Shown here: positions 1-11,359 of the stretch, piece by piece | How the letters are laid out: the number at the start of each line of letters is the position of its first letter | Position numbering within the stretch: position 1 is the stretch's first letter | Source: Actinomycetes bacterium | Lineage (GTDB): Bacteria; Actinomycetota; Acidimicrobiia; Acidimicrobiales; RAAP-2 | Length of the DNA: 13,497 nt | Assembly (NCBI GenBank): GCA_021777285.1 | Contig: JAJYDR010000060.1 | Span: forward strand, 1-13,497 | Direction: 5' to 3' | Made by a program: the position numbers and the translations under genes | The notes under the pieces: model-generated | Databases searched by the model: none | Seen by the model: only the letters and a program-made list of their open reading frames with translations | Told to the model about the DNA's origin: nothing

Positions 1-68
1 CGGCGGTGGGCGAAGGGGCGGCCGCCGCGATCGCGCTTCGCTACCACCTGGACCGGGTGCGCCGCTGA
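1..68 (+). CDS. C-terminal tail of a flavoprotein oxidoreductase-like protein (partial)
   Basis: An open frame enters from the left edge and ends at a TGA at 66-68, giving 21 codons that begin AVGEGAAAAIAL. The AVGEGA-type string followed by a short helix is what one sees at the C-terminus of thioredoxin-reductase-like FAD/NAD(P) oxidoreductases, where it contributes to the FAD site. GC-rich third positions support real coding. Only 18 bases separate it from the hydrolase start, so the two may be co-transcribed. With so little sequence, the family call is tentative; the existence of a gene end here is more secure than its identity. Confidence 0.45.
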   Translation, partial: AVGEGAAAAIALRYHLDRVRR

Positions 69-86
69 ATCTGCTAGAACCGGACG

Positions 87-874
87 ATGATCGCCTACGA
101 ACGACGTGGTTCGGGGACGCCCCTGGTCCTCATCCACGGCCTCACCGATACCCGACGGGTGTGGGACCCGCTGCTTGCGCCACTCGCGGCCACCTTCGAC
201 GTGGTGAACGTTGACCTTCGCGGCCACGGCGAGTCCTTCGACGGCGCGCCCTACGACGTGGTGACCCTCGCGGGTGACGTCCACGAGGTGGTCGTCGACC
301 TCGCACTCGATCGTCCGCTCATGGTCGGCCACTCGCTCGGCGGTTCGGTCGCCACGGCCTACGCATCGCGTTTCGACTGTTCGGGCGCGGTCAACATCGA
401 CCAGTCGCTCGACCTCGCGGCCTTCAAGGCGATGGTCGGTCCCTTTCGGGACCAACTGAGCGACCCGGACCAGTTCGAGCCGATCATGCTCATGGTCTTT
501 GCGACCATGCGCGGCGCGCTCGACGACGACGAGTGGGACCGGCTTGCGCGCGAGCGCCGGTTCAACCAGGCCGCGGTGCTCGGGATCTGGTCGACGATCT
601 TCGACCTGGACGCGGCGGGTCTCGACGTCTTCGTCGACTCGATCACCCGACCCATCGCCGTGCCCTACCTCGCGCTGCACGGGTCACCCCTCGCCGAAGA
701 CTACGAGTCGTGGTTGTCCGAGCGCGTCCCCACGGCGCGCCTCGTCGAGTGGCCCGGACTCGGACACCTCCCACACCTGGTCGAACCGGAACGCTTCGTC
801 GCCGTGATCAACCGTGTGGCCGAGGCGATCGCGACGCCCGACGGGTGGCGCGAGGCCGAGTTCGAGGTGCTCGA

Positions 875-878
<4 letters not shown>
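87..878 (+). CDS. alpha/beta-fold hydrolase
   Basis: This 263-residue protein has the usual length and layout of a single-domain cytoplasmic alpha/beta hydrolase. The oxyanion segment is HG at residues 17-18, the strand-4 motif is DLRGHGES at 43-50, and the nucleophile elbow is GHSLGG with Ser83. The C-terminal catalytic His is in GLGHLPH (His227). The acid residue is probably in the HGSPLAED segment before it but is less clear. No signal peptide is visible. The substrate cannot be told: esterases, lactonases and dehalogenase-like members share these motifs. The start is the ATG at 87; the upstream Shine-Dalgarno is weak. Its TAG stop overlaps the stop of metX on the other strand. It may share a transcript with the partial gene before it. 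Confidence 0.85.
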
Positions 879-5098
<4,220 letters not shown>

Positions 5099-5148
5099 GC
5101 GGCTGCCAGGCTAGTGACTGTGGGCGAGACTCCCGTCCCGGGGCCTGT

Positions 5149-7074
5149 TCAGGTCGTCGCGCCCGCGAACTGGCTGTTGTAGAGCGTGTAGTAGAGCCCC
5201 TGGCTGGCCATGAGCTCGTCGTGGCCGCCCTGTTCGACGATGCGGCCGTGGTCCATCACCAAGATGACGTTGGCGTGGCGGATCGTGGAGAGCCGGTGGG
5301 CGATGACGAAGCTCGTGCGACCCTCGCGCAACCGGGCCATGGCCTCTTGGATCAGCACCTCGGTGCGGGTGTCGACGTTGCTTGTAGCCTCGTCGAGGAT
5401 GAGCACGCTCTGGTCGGCGAGGAAGGCCCGCGCGATGGTGAGCAACTGCTTTTGCCCCGAGGACAGGTTGGAGGCCTCGTCGTCGAGCAGGGTGTCGTAG
5501 CCGTCGGGGAGGGTGCGCACGAAGTTGTCGACGTGGGCGGCGCGCGCCGCCTCGACGACCTCGTCGTCGCTCGCCTCGGGCCGCCCGTAGGCGATGTTGT
5601 CGCGGATCGTGCCGGCGAAGACCCACGTGTCCTGGAGCACCATCCCAAAGGCCCGACGCACCTCGTCGCGCGTGAGGTCCCGGTAGTCGACGCCATTGAG
5701 CAGGATCCGTCCACCGTCGATTTCATAGAAGCGCACGAGCAGGTTGACGACCGTCGTCTTGCCCGCGCCGGTCGGTCCCACGAGCGCCACGGTCTCGCCC
5801 GGGGCCACGTCCAGGCTGAAGTCGTCGATGAGCGGGTGCTCGGGTTCGTAGCGGAACAAGACGTGTTCCAATGTCACGTGTCCGCCGCGCTCGTGCGCCG
5901 GCGCGACGTTCGAGGTCAACTGCTCGGGCGACTCCTCGTCGGCATCGAGGAACTCAAAGACCCGCTCGGCGGACGCGAGACCCGACTGCAGCATGTTCAT
6001 CTGACCGGCGATCTGCATGATGGGCATCGTGAACTGGCGCGAGTACTGGATGAAGGCGGTGACCGCGCCGAGGGTCAGCAGACCCGTCGCGACCCGGTAG
6101 CCGCCGACGACGGCGATGACAACGTAGTTGACGTTCGAGATGAACTGGACCGAGGGCTGGACGATCCCCGAGAGGAACTGGGCGCGAAAGCTCGAGCGGT
6201 AGAGCCGATGGTTCTGGTCGTTGAACTCCTCGATGGTGGCCTCGCGGCGCCCGAAGACCTGCACCAGCTCGTGCCCGCTGTGGGTCTCCTCGACGAGGCC
6301 GTTGAGCGTGCCGGTCTGGCGCCACTGGGCGGCGAACTGAACCTGGGACCGACGAGCGATGACGAAGGTGATGACGAAGGCGAGGGGAATCGTCACGATA
6401 GCCACGACCGCGAGCAATGGCGAGATCCAGAGCATCATCGAGAGCACGCCGATGATCGTCAGGAACGACGTCAGCAGCTGGCTGAGCCCCTGCTGGATCG
6501 TCGTGGTGAGGTTGTCGATGTCGTTGGTGACGCGGCTGAGCACGTCGCCGTGGGGGTGGCTGTCGAAGTAGCGCAACGGCAGTCGGCTCATTTTCACTTC
6601 GACCTCGCGTCGCAGACCCGACACCGTCCGTTGGGTCACACCGGCCATCGTGAAGCCCTGGAGGTAGCTGAAGCCGGCCCCGCCGAGGTAGACGAGGGCG
6701 GCGACCCCGAGGATCACACCCATGCGGGTTATGTTCACTCCGACCCCAGGTGTCAGGTGGAGCCCGGCGATCATCGCCGCCGTCTGGCCGTGTCCGTGGG
6801 TGCGCAGGTAGTGCAGCGTCTGGGCCATCGTGAGCCCCGCGGGGAGTCGTTTAGCGATGATTCCGTCAAACAAGACATTGGTCGCGTTGCCGAGGATCTG
6901 CGGTCCCGAGACCATGAAGGCGACCGAGGTGACCCCGAGCACGAGCGCCCCGAGCAGCCGCCAGCGCTCGGGGCGCAGCCGACGCAACAGCCGGCGAAGC
7001 GTGGAGCGCACGTCCTTGCTCGTGCGCGGCGGCGCAGCGGCCCCGCGCATCGCGTGCATCGGCCCCATCGTCAT
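5149..7074 (-). CDS. ABC exporter subunit with intact ATPase site (heterodimer partner B)
   Basis: A 641-residue half-transporter in the inner membrane: six-helix permease domain (about 40-345) followed by an ATPase domain (about 398-641). Walker A is GPTGAGKT (433-440), Q-loop Gln481, Walker B Asp561 with catalytic Glu562, switch His593 in AHRLSTI. The signature motif is LSSGQ (537-541), with Ser replacing the second-last Gly of LSGGQ. A loop of roughly 45 residues between the first two helices (about 71-115) is longer than usual and matches the larger size of mycobacterial Rv1272c-type subunits. The ATG at 7074 overlaps the stop of the partner gene (ATGA), with GAGGGGG eight bases upstream. 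The partner order and paired motif defects indicate a heterodimer. Substrate is unknown: drug export is the default annotation, while lipid transport has been proposed for Rv1272c. Confidence 0.9.
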   Translation of the reverse strand: MTMGPMHAMRGAAAPPRTSKDVRSTLRRLLRRLRPERWRLLGALVLGVTSVAFMVSGPQILGNATNVLFDGIIAKRLPAGLTMAQTLHYLRTHGHGQTAAMIAGLHLTPGVGVNITRMGVILGVAALVYLGGAGFSYLQGFTMAGVTQRTVSGLRREVEVKMSRLPLRYFDSHPHGDVLSRVTNDIDNLTTTIQQGLSQLLTSFLTIIGVLSMMLWISPLLAVVAIVTIPLAFVITFVIARRSQVQFAAQWRQTGTLNGLVEETHSGHELVQVFGRREATIEEFNDQNHRLYRSSFRAQFLSGIVQPSVQFISNVNYVVIAVVGGYRVATGLLTLGAVTAFIQYSRQFTMPIMQIAGQMNMLQSGLASAERVFEFLDADEESPEQLTSNVAPAHERGGHVTLEHVLFRYEPEHPLIDDFSLDVAPGETVALVGPTGAGKTTVVNLLVRFYEIDGGRILLNGVDYRDLTRDEVRRAFGMVLQDTWVFAGTIRDNIAYGRPEASDDEVVEAARAAHVDNFVRTLPDGYDTLLDDEASNLSSGQKQLLTIARAFLADQSVLILDEATSNVDTRTEVLIQEAMARLREGRTSFVIAHRLSTIRHANVILVMDHGRIVEQGGHDELMASQGLYYTLYNSQFAGATT

Positions 7075-8801
7075 TTGAGCGCCCCCTCACCGAGTTGGGA
7101 GATGACGATCTCGCGGTAGGACTCACAGGACTCGACCAACTCGTCGTGGGTGCCCACGCCGACGACGCGCCCGTCGTCGAGTACGACGACCCGATCGGCG
7201 TGCATGATCGTGCTGACGCGTTGGGCGACGATGATGACAGTCGCCTCGGCGGTCTGCTCGCGCAACGCCTCGCGGAGTCGGGTGTCAGTGGCGGCATCGA
7301 GCGCCGAGAAGCAGTCGTCGAAGAGATAGATGCGTGGCCGCTTGACGAGGGCGCGTGCGATAGCGAGTCGCTGACGCTGGCCACCCGAGACGTTCGTGCC
7401 GCCCTGGTCGATCGGTGCGTCGAGCCCGCCGGGCATGGTCGCGACGAAGTCTCGCGCCTGGGCCACCTCGAGGGCGCGCCAGAGCTCGGCGTCGGTAGCG
7501 TCAGGTCGCGCGAAGCGAAGGTTGGAGGCGACGGTGCCGCTGAAGAGATAGGCGGTCTGGGGCACGAGACCAATCGACGACCACAGCGACTCCTGGGACT
7601 GGTCGCGCACGTTGACGCCGTGGACCTCGACCGCGCCCGCGGTGACGTCGAAGAGTCGGGGGACCAATGCGACCAGTGTGGTCTTGCCGCTCCCGGTTCC
7701 ACCGATGATCGCGCTCGTGACACCCGGTTCGAAGTCGACGGTTACCTCGTCGAGAACGGGTCTCTCGCTGCCCGGGTAGGCGAAGGACACCCCGGAAAGA
7801 CGCACCGAGCCGGTCGGCGTCGGCGTGATGGGCGCTGGAGGGTCGCTGATGGAGGGCACGGTGTCGAGGATCTCGGCGATGCGCTCCGCGCTCGCGGCCG
7901 CGCGCGGTACGAGAATCGTGACCATCACGGCCATCATCACCGAGGTGAGGATCTGCAAGATGTAAGTCAGGAACGCCGTCAGGTTGCCGATCGGCATTGA
8001 GCCCTCACTGACGAACCGGCCACCGAACCAGAGGACGGCCACGCTCGACAGGTTCAATATCACCATCATGATCGGCATCGTGAGCGCGAAGATGCGGTTC
8101 ACGCGCAGGGCCGTGCCGGTCAGGTCGGCGTTGGCGACTTCGAAGCGATCGGCCTCGGCCTCGTTACGCACGAAGGCGCGGATGACGCGCACCCCCGTGA
8201 TCTGCTCGCGCAATACCTGGTTGATGCGGTCGATCTTGGCCTGCATCGAGCGGAACAGCGGGATGACCCGGACCATGACGACGCCGATGAACGTGGTCAT
8301 CACCGGGATCGAGACCAGCAACAACAAGGAGAGTTTCGCTCCCTCGTGAATCGCCATCACAATGCCGCCGACGGACATGATCGGAGCGATCACCATCATG
8401 GTGAGCGCCATCTGCAAGAAGATCTGGATCTGCTGGATGTCGTTGGTGTTGCGCGTGATGAGTGACGCCGTGCCGAAGTGGTTCACGTCGCGCGCGGAGA
8501 AGGACTGCACACGGGTAAAGACCGCCCGACGCAGGTCGGCGCCGACAGCCATCGAGACCCGAGAGGCCCAGTAGACGGCGATCACGGCGAAGAGACCGAT
8601 CGCGAGGGTGAGCAGGATCATCCAGACGCCGGTGCGGACGATGTAGTGCAGGTTGCCGGTGACGACCCCGCCGTTGATGATGTCGGCGTTCAAGTTCGGC
8701 AGGTAGAGGTTGCCGACCGTCTGGGCGACGAGCAACGCGCTAAGCAGCAGCACCTGGGCGCGGTAGGGACGCAGGTGGGTACGAAGGAGTCGGATCAGCA
8801 C
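7071..8801 (-). CDS. ABC exporter subunit with degenerate ATPase site (heterodimer partner A)
   Basis: A 576-residue half-transporter: six membrane helices in about residues 15-300, then an ATPase domain from about 333. Walker A is GGTGSGKT (367-374), Q-loop Gln415, signature VSGGQ (471-475). The Walker B end is Asp495-Asp496 in place of Asp-Glu, and the switch-loop histidine is Gln527 (AQRVSTI). Loss of both residues predicts very slow hydrolysis at the site built on this subunit, as in degenerate-site subunits such as TM287. The N-terminus (MLIRLLRTHLRPYR) resembles Rv1273c-type proteins. The GTG start at 8801 lies inside the TetR gene (7-bp overlap), and the TGA stop overlaps the next subunit's ATG. 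TetR control of this exporter is therefore likely. Confidence 0.9.
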   Translation of the reverse strand: MLIRLLRTHLRPYRAQVLLLSALLVAQTVGNLYLPNLNADIINGGVVTGNLHYIVRTGVWMILLTLAIGLFAVIAVYWASRVSMAVGADLRRAVFTRVQSFSARDVNHFGTASLITRNTNDIQQIQIFLQMALTMMVIAPIMSVGGIVMAIHEGAKLSLLLLVSIPVMTTFIGVVMVRVIPLFRSMQAKIDRINQVLREQITGVRVIRAFVRNEAEADRFEVANADLTGTALRVNRIFALTMPIMMVILNLSSVAVLWFGGRFVSEGSMPIGNLTAFLTYILQILTSVMMAVMVTILVPRAAASAERIAEILDTVPSISDPPAPITPTPTGSVRLSGVSFAYPGSERPVLDEVTVDFEPGVTSAIIGGTGSGKTTLVALVPRLFDVTAGAVEVHGVNVRDQSQESLWSSIGLVPQTAYLFSGTVASNLRFARPDATDAELWRALEVAQARDFVATMPGGLDAPIDQGGTNVSGGQRQRLAIARALVKRPRIYLFDDCFSALDAATDTRLREALREQTAEATVIIVAQRVSTIMHADRVVVLDDGRVVGVGTHDELVESCESYREIVISQLGEGALK

Positions 8802-9415
8802 GGGGCTCGTCCGCTCCCGTCTACGGTCGGGTCCAGCGCGGGACGCAACCGGGCGATCGCGGCGTCGAAGGTCGTGGCGGGGTCGAGCGCGCCACTGCTC
8901 GCGCGCGCCGTCGTCATCGAGGCCCGAAAGGCGGCGGTGGCGACGGCGGTCACCAGCGCCGGGTACGGGTCGCGCTCGGGGTCGAGACCGGTCCGCCGGG
9001 CGATCACCTCGACGAGGGCGCGCTCATAGGTGATGAAGGAGACGAACATCCGTCCGATGAGGGCGGGCTCGGCGCTGATCGCGCGCATGCGCAATGGCCA
9101 CTCGTCACTCGATTCGTGAAAGAGTTGGCCCATCACGACCCGCAGCGCCTCGAGCGGCGCCTCGTCAGCGGGTCGGCTGGCCAGTGAGTCGCGCAACTGG
9201 TCCACGCGCCACGCGTCGAATCCGATGATCGCGTCCTCCTTGGAGGGGAAGTGGTCGTAGAACGTCCGCACCGAGACGTCAGCTGCCGTCGCGATCTCCT
9301 CGACGGTGACGTCACGTATCCCGCGCTCGGCGCCCAGACGCAGCGCGGCCACGCGCAAGGCGTGATGGGTCGCGAGACGCTTACGTTCTCGCCGTCCGAT
9401 GGGGTCTGCCACCAC
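8795..9415 (-). CDS. TetR-family transcriptional regulator
   Basis: This 206-residue protein has the size and layout of TetR regulators. An N-terminal three-helix DNA-binding domain spans about residues 8-60, with the hallmark VTVEEIATAADVSVRTFYDHF and a KED turn just after it. A less conserved helical ligand/dimer domain follows. It starts with tandem GTG codons (9415 or 9412); no Shine-Dalgarno is visible, but a -10-like element lies six bases upstream, so a leaderless message starting at the first GTG is likely. It overlaps the exporter gene by 7 bp and so is probably the local, autoregulated repressor of the exporter operon. The ligand is unknown. Confidence 0.9.
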   Translation of the reverse strand: MVADPIGRRERKRLATHHALRVAALRLGAERGIRDVTVEEIATAADVSVRTFYDHFPSKEDAIIGFDAWRVDQLRDSLASRPADEAPLEALRVVMGQLFHESSDEWPLRMRAISAEPALIGRMFVSFITYERALVEVIARRTGLDPERDPYPALVTAVATAAFRASMTTARASSGALDPATTFDAAIARLRPALDPTVDGSGRAPC

Positions 9416-9421
9416 GGACCC

Positions 9422-9450
9422 AGTATGCCTGATTCACTGCACGATGTGCA
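9422..9450 (-). promoter_or_regulatory. promoter of the TetR-exporter operon, probably leaderless
   Basis: On the minus strand CATACT (9427-9422; 4/6 match to TATAAT) lies six bases before the tandem GTG start, so the expected transcription start coincides with the start codon. A weak -35 candidate, TGCACA (9450-9445, 4/6 match to TTGACA), is 17 bases upstream. Leaderless ATG/GTG messages are common in actinobacteria. The absence of a Shine-Dalgarno is consistent with this. Confidence 0.5.
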
Positions 9451-9473
9451 ATTAGTTCATCACTGAAGTGAAT
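9432..9473. promoter_or_regulatory. nested palindromes, candidate TetR operator
   Basis: Three inverted repeats are packed upstream of the TetR gene. TGCAC-GAT-GTGCA (9438-9450) is perfect and overlaps the -35 candidate. TCACT-GA-AGTGA (9460-9471) is perfect and lies upstream. ATTCACT (9432-9438) and AGTGAAT (9467-9473) form an outer 7-bp pair enclosing the first. Short palindromes next to a tetR promoter are typical autoregulatory operators, but which of these is bound is inference. Confidence 0.5.
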
Positions 9474-9510
9474 GTCATCCTCGGAAGCGTGCTGTTGCTC
9501 GCCGTGGGCG

Positions 9511-9855
9511 CTAGAAACTGACGACGGTGTAGCCCTCGAGGGCGAAGGACTCGACCTCGGCTCCCGCAGCCACGAGCTCGAGCGGGCGAACGCCGATCTC
9601 GGCGGCCACCTCGTACTGTTCGACGTTGGCCCGACAGGCGGTGGCGCCGATACCGGCGTCTCGCATCTCGGCGAGCTGGGTGTCGATGAGGGCGCTCGCG
9701 GCCAGCTTGACGGCGGGACCGAAGAACAGGACCCGCACATCGGCGCCGCGGTTGGCCTTCATGCGCGTGGCCATCACCATGCCGGGCACGGCGCGTGCGG
9801 GGTCGTCACTGATGATCATGAACGCGACCTTGGCGCGAGACTGCTCACTTGACAT
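9511..9855 (-). CDS. DsrE/DsrF-like small protein
   Basis: A 114-residue soluble protein with a DsrE-like Rossmann-type pattern: strand AFMIISDD (11-18), an amphipathic helix with GMVMATRMKANRGADV, strand VRVLFFGPAV (40-49), then a helix and the TACRANVEQY segment containing its only cysteine, Cys74. In TusD/DsrE relatives a cysteine in the comparable region carries persulfide sulfur; many other family members lack known function. The ATG at 9855 is preferred over an upstream in-frame start because GAGGAA stands five bases upstream. It overlaps the end of the small membrane-protein gene by 11 bp, so they are probably coupled. A role in sulfur handling is suggested by family only, although sulfur genes (metY, a rhodanese) occur nearby. 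Confidence 0.75.
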   Translation of the reverse strand: MSSEQSRAKVAFMIISDDPARAVPGMVMATRMKANRGADVRVLFFGPAVKLAASALIDTQLAEMRDAGIGATACRANVEQYEVAAEIGVRPLELVAAGAEVESFALEGYTVVSF

Positions 9856-10102
9856 GGTGTTCCTCTGTCCTCTCAACGTTCGTCAACTGCGACGACCTCT
9901 CACGTTCGGCGTGCGGCTCCAACGGTGTGACCGGCGTGGCACACGACGACCCCCGGCCCTTCAGACGGAGCCACGCGAGCGTGGCCGCTACCGCGATGAG
10001 GGGCACGACGTCGCGTATCGCCGCGTCGGGGATGGGAGCGGCGCCGATGTAGCCCACCACGGCCGCCGCGACCACTCGACTGCTCACGCAGGAAAGCCTC
10101 AC
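9845..10102 (-). CDS. small putative membrane protein
   Basis: An 85-residue reading frame with no recognised family. Two hydrophobic stretches (about 9-22 and 31-46) are separated by a short APIPDAAIRD loop, followed by a basic LRLKGRG segment and a hydrophilic, charged C-terminal tail. That pattern fits a small two-pass membrane protein with a cytoplasmic tail. Support for it being real: AAGGTGG stands four bases before the GTG start, third codon positions are strongly GC-rich, and its end overlaps the DsrE-like start by 11 bp in operon fashion. Against it: short length, two cysteines and no known homologue. It begins 72 bases after the kinase gene and may be read through from that operon. 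Confidence 0.5.
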   Translation of the reverse strand: MRLSCVSSRVVAAAVVGYIGAAPIPDAAIRDVVPLIAVAATLAWLRLKGRGSSCATPVTPLEPHAERERSSQLTNVERTEEHHVK

Positions 10103-10174
10103 CCAACCACCTTACTGGTGACTCGGGAGGGATCATCCGTGTGACCACGGCCTTCGGTGGCGGCGGGATCGGTG

Positions 10175-11359
10175 TTACGCGCGCTGGCGCGCTCGGCCTG
10201 CGCCCAGGTGCGAGCGCAGCGCGGTTCCGGTCGGGGAGTCGAACCACTCGACGTGACCGAGCAGGTAGGACCGGTAGGCGAGCTCGACGTTGGCCGAGGA
10301 GTCGAGAACCCCGCCGAAGTACTCGACCTCGGAGAGGGCGAACTCGACGTGGGCGATCGGTAACACCGCGCCGAGTGTGGCGAGGTCATCGTCGGTGAGC
10401 GTGATGATCCCGTCGTAGCCATCGAGCAGGGCATCGAGGGCGCCGTAGTCGACCGTGACGGCCCTCACGCCAGCGGTGTCGAGCCAGTCGATGGCGCTGC
10501 GCTCAATCGCGACGGCGAGGTCGTGCAGTGCAAAGGTGCGGTTCGACAGGCCGAGGTCGAGCACGCTCGCAACATCGGCCTGCGGGGTCGCGTCACGCCA
10601 CGTGAGGTTCGAGCCGTGCCAGTCGCCGTGGGTCCACTGCGTCGCGACGTCGCCGAGATGGGAGGCCGCGGACTCGATCGGTCCGGCGAGGACCGACGCG
10701 TAATCTCCGAGGACGTCGTAGGTCGCCGTCGCGCGAACGAGGCCCGGCCGAGTGGTGACGAGGTGGCGATAGGCCGCCTCGGGGTCGGGGGCGAGGATGA
10801 CCGCAACCGAATCGAGCAGGGGACCGAAGCCCCACGGCGCGGCGTCGAAACCGGCCGCGGCCCGGTGGAAACGGGCGAGGGCCGCGCCGGCGGCGCCGGC
10901 GTGCGCGCGCGACAGGAACGGGTGCCACGAGGGGACGTCGCGATAGCGATCGACGCCGGCCGCTTGCTCGTAGACCTCGTAGAGGACTCGCCCCCGTTCG
11001 TACACGGTCGAGCCGTCAGGTGTCGCGAGGACCGCCGGTGTGTTCAGGCCGCGTGACCGCAAGTGGTCGACGAAGGCGTGCTCGAGCGCGAGGCGTTCGC
11101 GCGATCGAACGCGAACGTCGTGACGCTTGAGAAAGTACGTCCGGCTCTTCAACTCGACGAGCGCCGCGGCCGACATCGGCCGTGGGCTGCGCCAGAGGAT
11201 CGTCGCGACGTTCGTTCGCGAGCGGTCCTCGACGTAGTGACCGAGGACCTCGGTGGCTTCCGCCGCGGCGATCGCCGGCCAGTCGGGGACGACGAGGTCG
11301 TTTCCCATCCCGTGGACGAGTCCATCGGGCTGGTTCCGTTCGTCGTCGGACGTGGTCAC
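10175..11359 (-). CDS. APH-fold phosphotransferase, possible thiamine or thiamine-precursor kinase
   Basis: A 394-residue kinase of the aminoglycoside phosphotransferase/choline kinase superfamily. The Brenner-type catalytic loop is HGDWHGSN (244-251), giving catalytic Asp246 and metal-binding Asn251. The DFG-equivalent is VLDLGL with Asp268. A likely ATP-contacting lysine is Lys78 in YFLKRH, with Glu93 as its possible partner. The GTG start at 11359 overlaps the permease stop as GTGA, so translation is probably coupled; an in-frame ATG at 11308 is a possible alternative. The whole operon sits behind a TPP riboswitch. E. coli thiamine kinase ThiK (YcfN) belongs to the same fold family, so phosphorylation of imported thiamine, HMP or a thiazole is a reasonable inference. 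Antibiotic phosphorylation is less likely in this context. Substrate not provable here. Confidence 0.85.
   Translation of the reverse strand: MTTSDDERNQPDGLVHGMGNDLVVPDWPAIAAAEATEVLGHYVEDRSRTNVATILWRSPRPMSAAALVELKSRTYFLKRHDVRVRSRERLALEHAFVDHLRSRGLNTPAVLATPDGSTVYERGRVLYEVYEQAAGVDRYRDVPSWHPFLSRAHAGAAGAALARFHRAAAGFDAAPWGFGPLLDSVAVILAPDPEAAYRHLVTTRPGLVRATATYDVLGDYASVLAGPIESAASHLGDVATQWTHGDWHGSNLTWRDATPQADVASVLDLGLSNRTFALHDLAVAIERSAIDWLDTAGVRAVTVDYGALDALLDGYDGIITLTDDDLATLGAVLPIAHVEFALSEVEYFGGVLDSSANVELAYRSYLLGHVEWFDSPTGTALRSHLGAGRARQRA

Noticed and set aside
9381..9740. Minus-strand open frame of 119 codons spanning the TetR upstream region
   Set aside because: Its N-terminal part is a shadow of the DsrE-like gene and the rest crosses the TetR promoter and palindromes; no motif.
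10137..10150. Hairpin CCGTG-TGAC-CACGG after the kinase gene as a terminator
   Set aside because: Only five base pairs, no T-tract, and the following small gene may be read through from the kinase operon; too weak to call.
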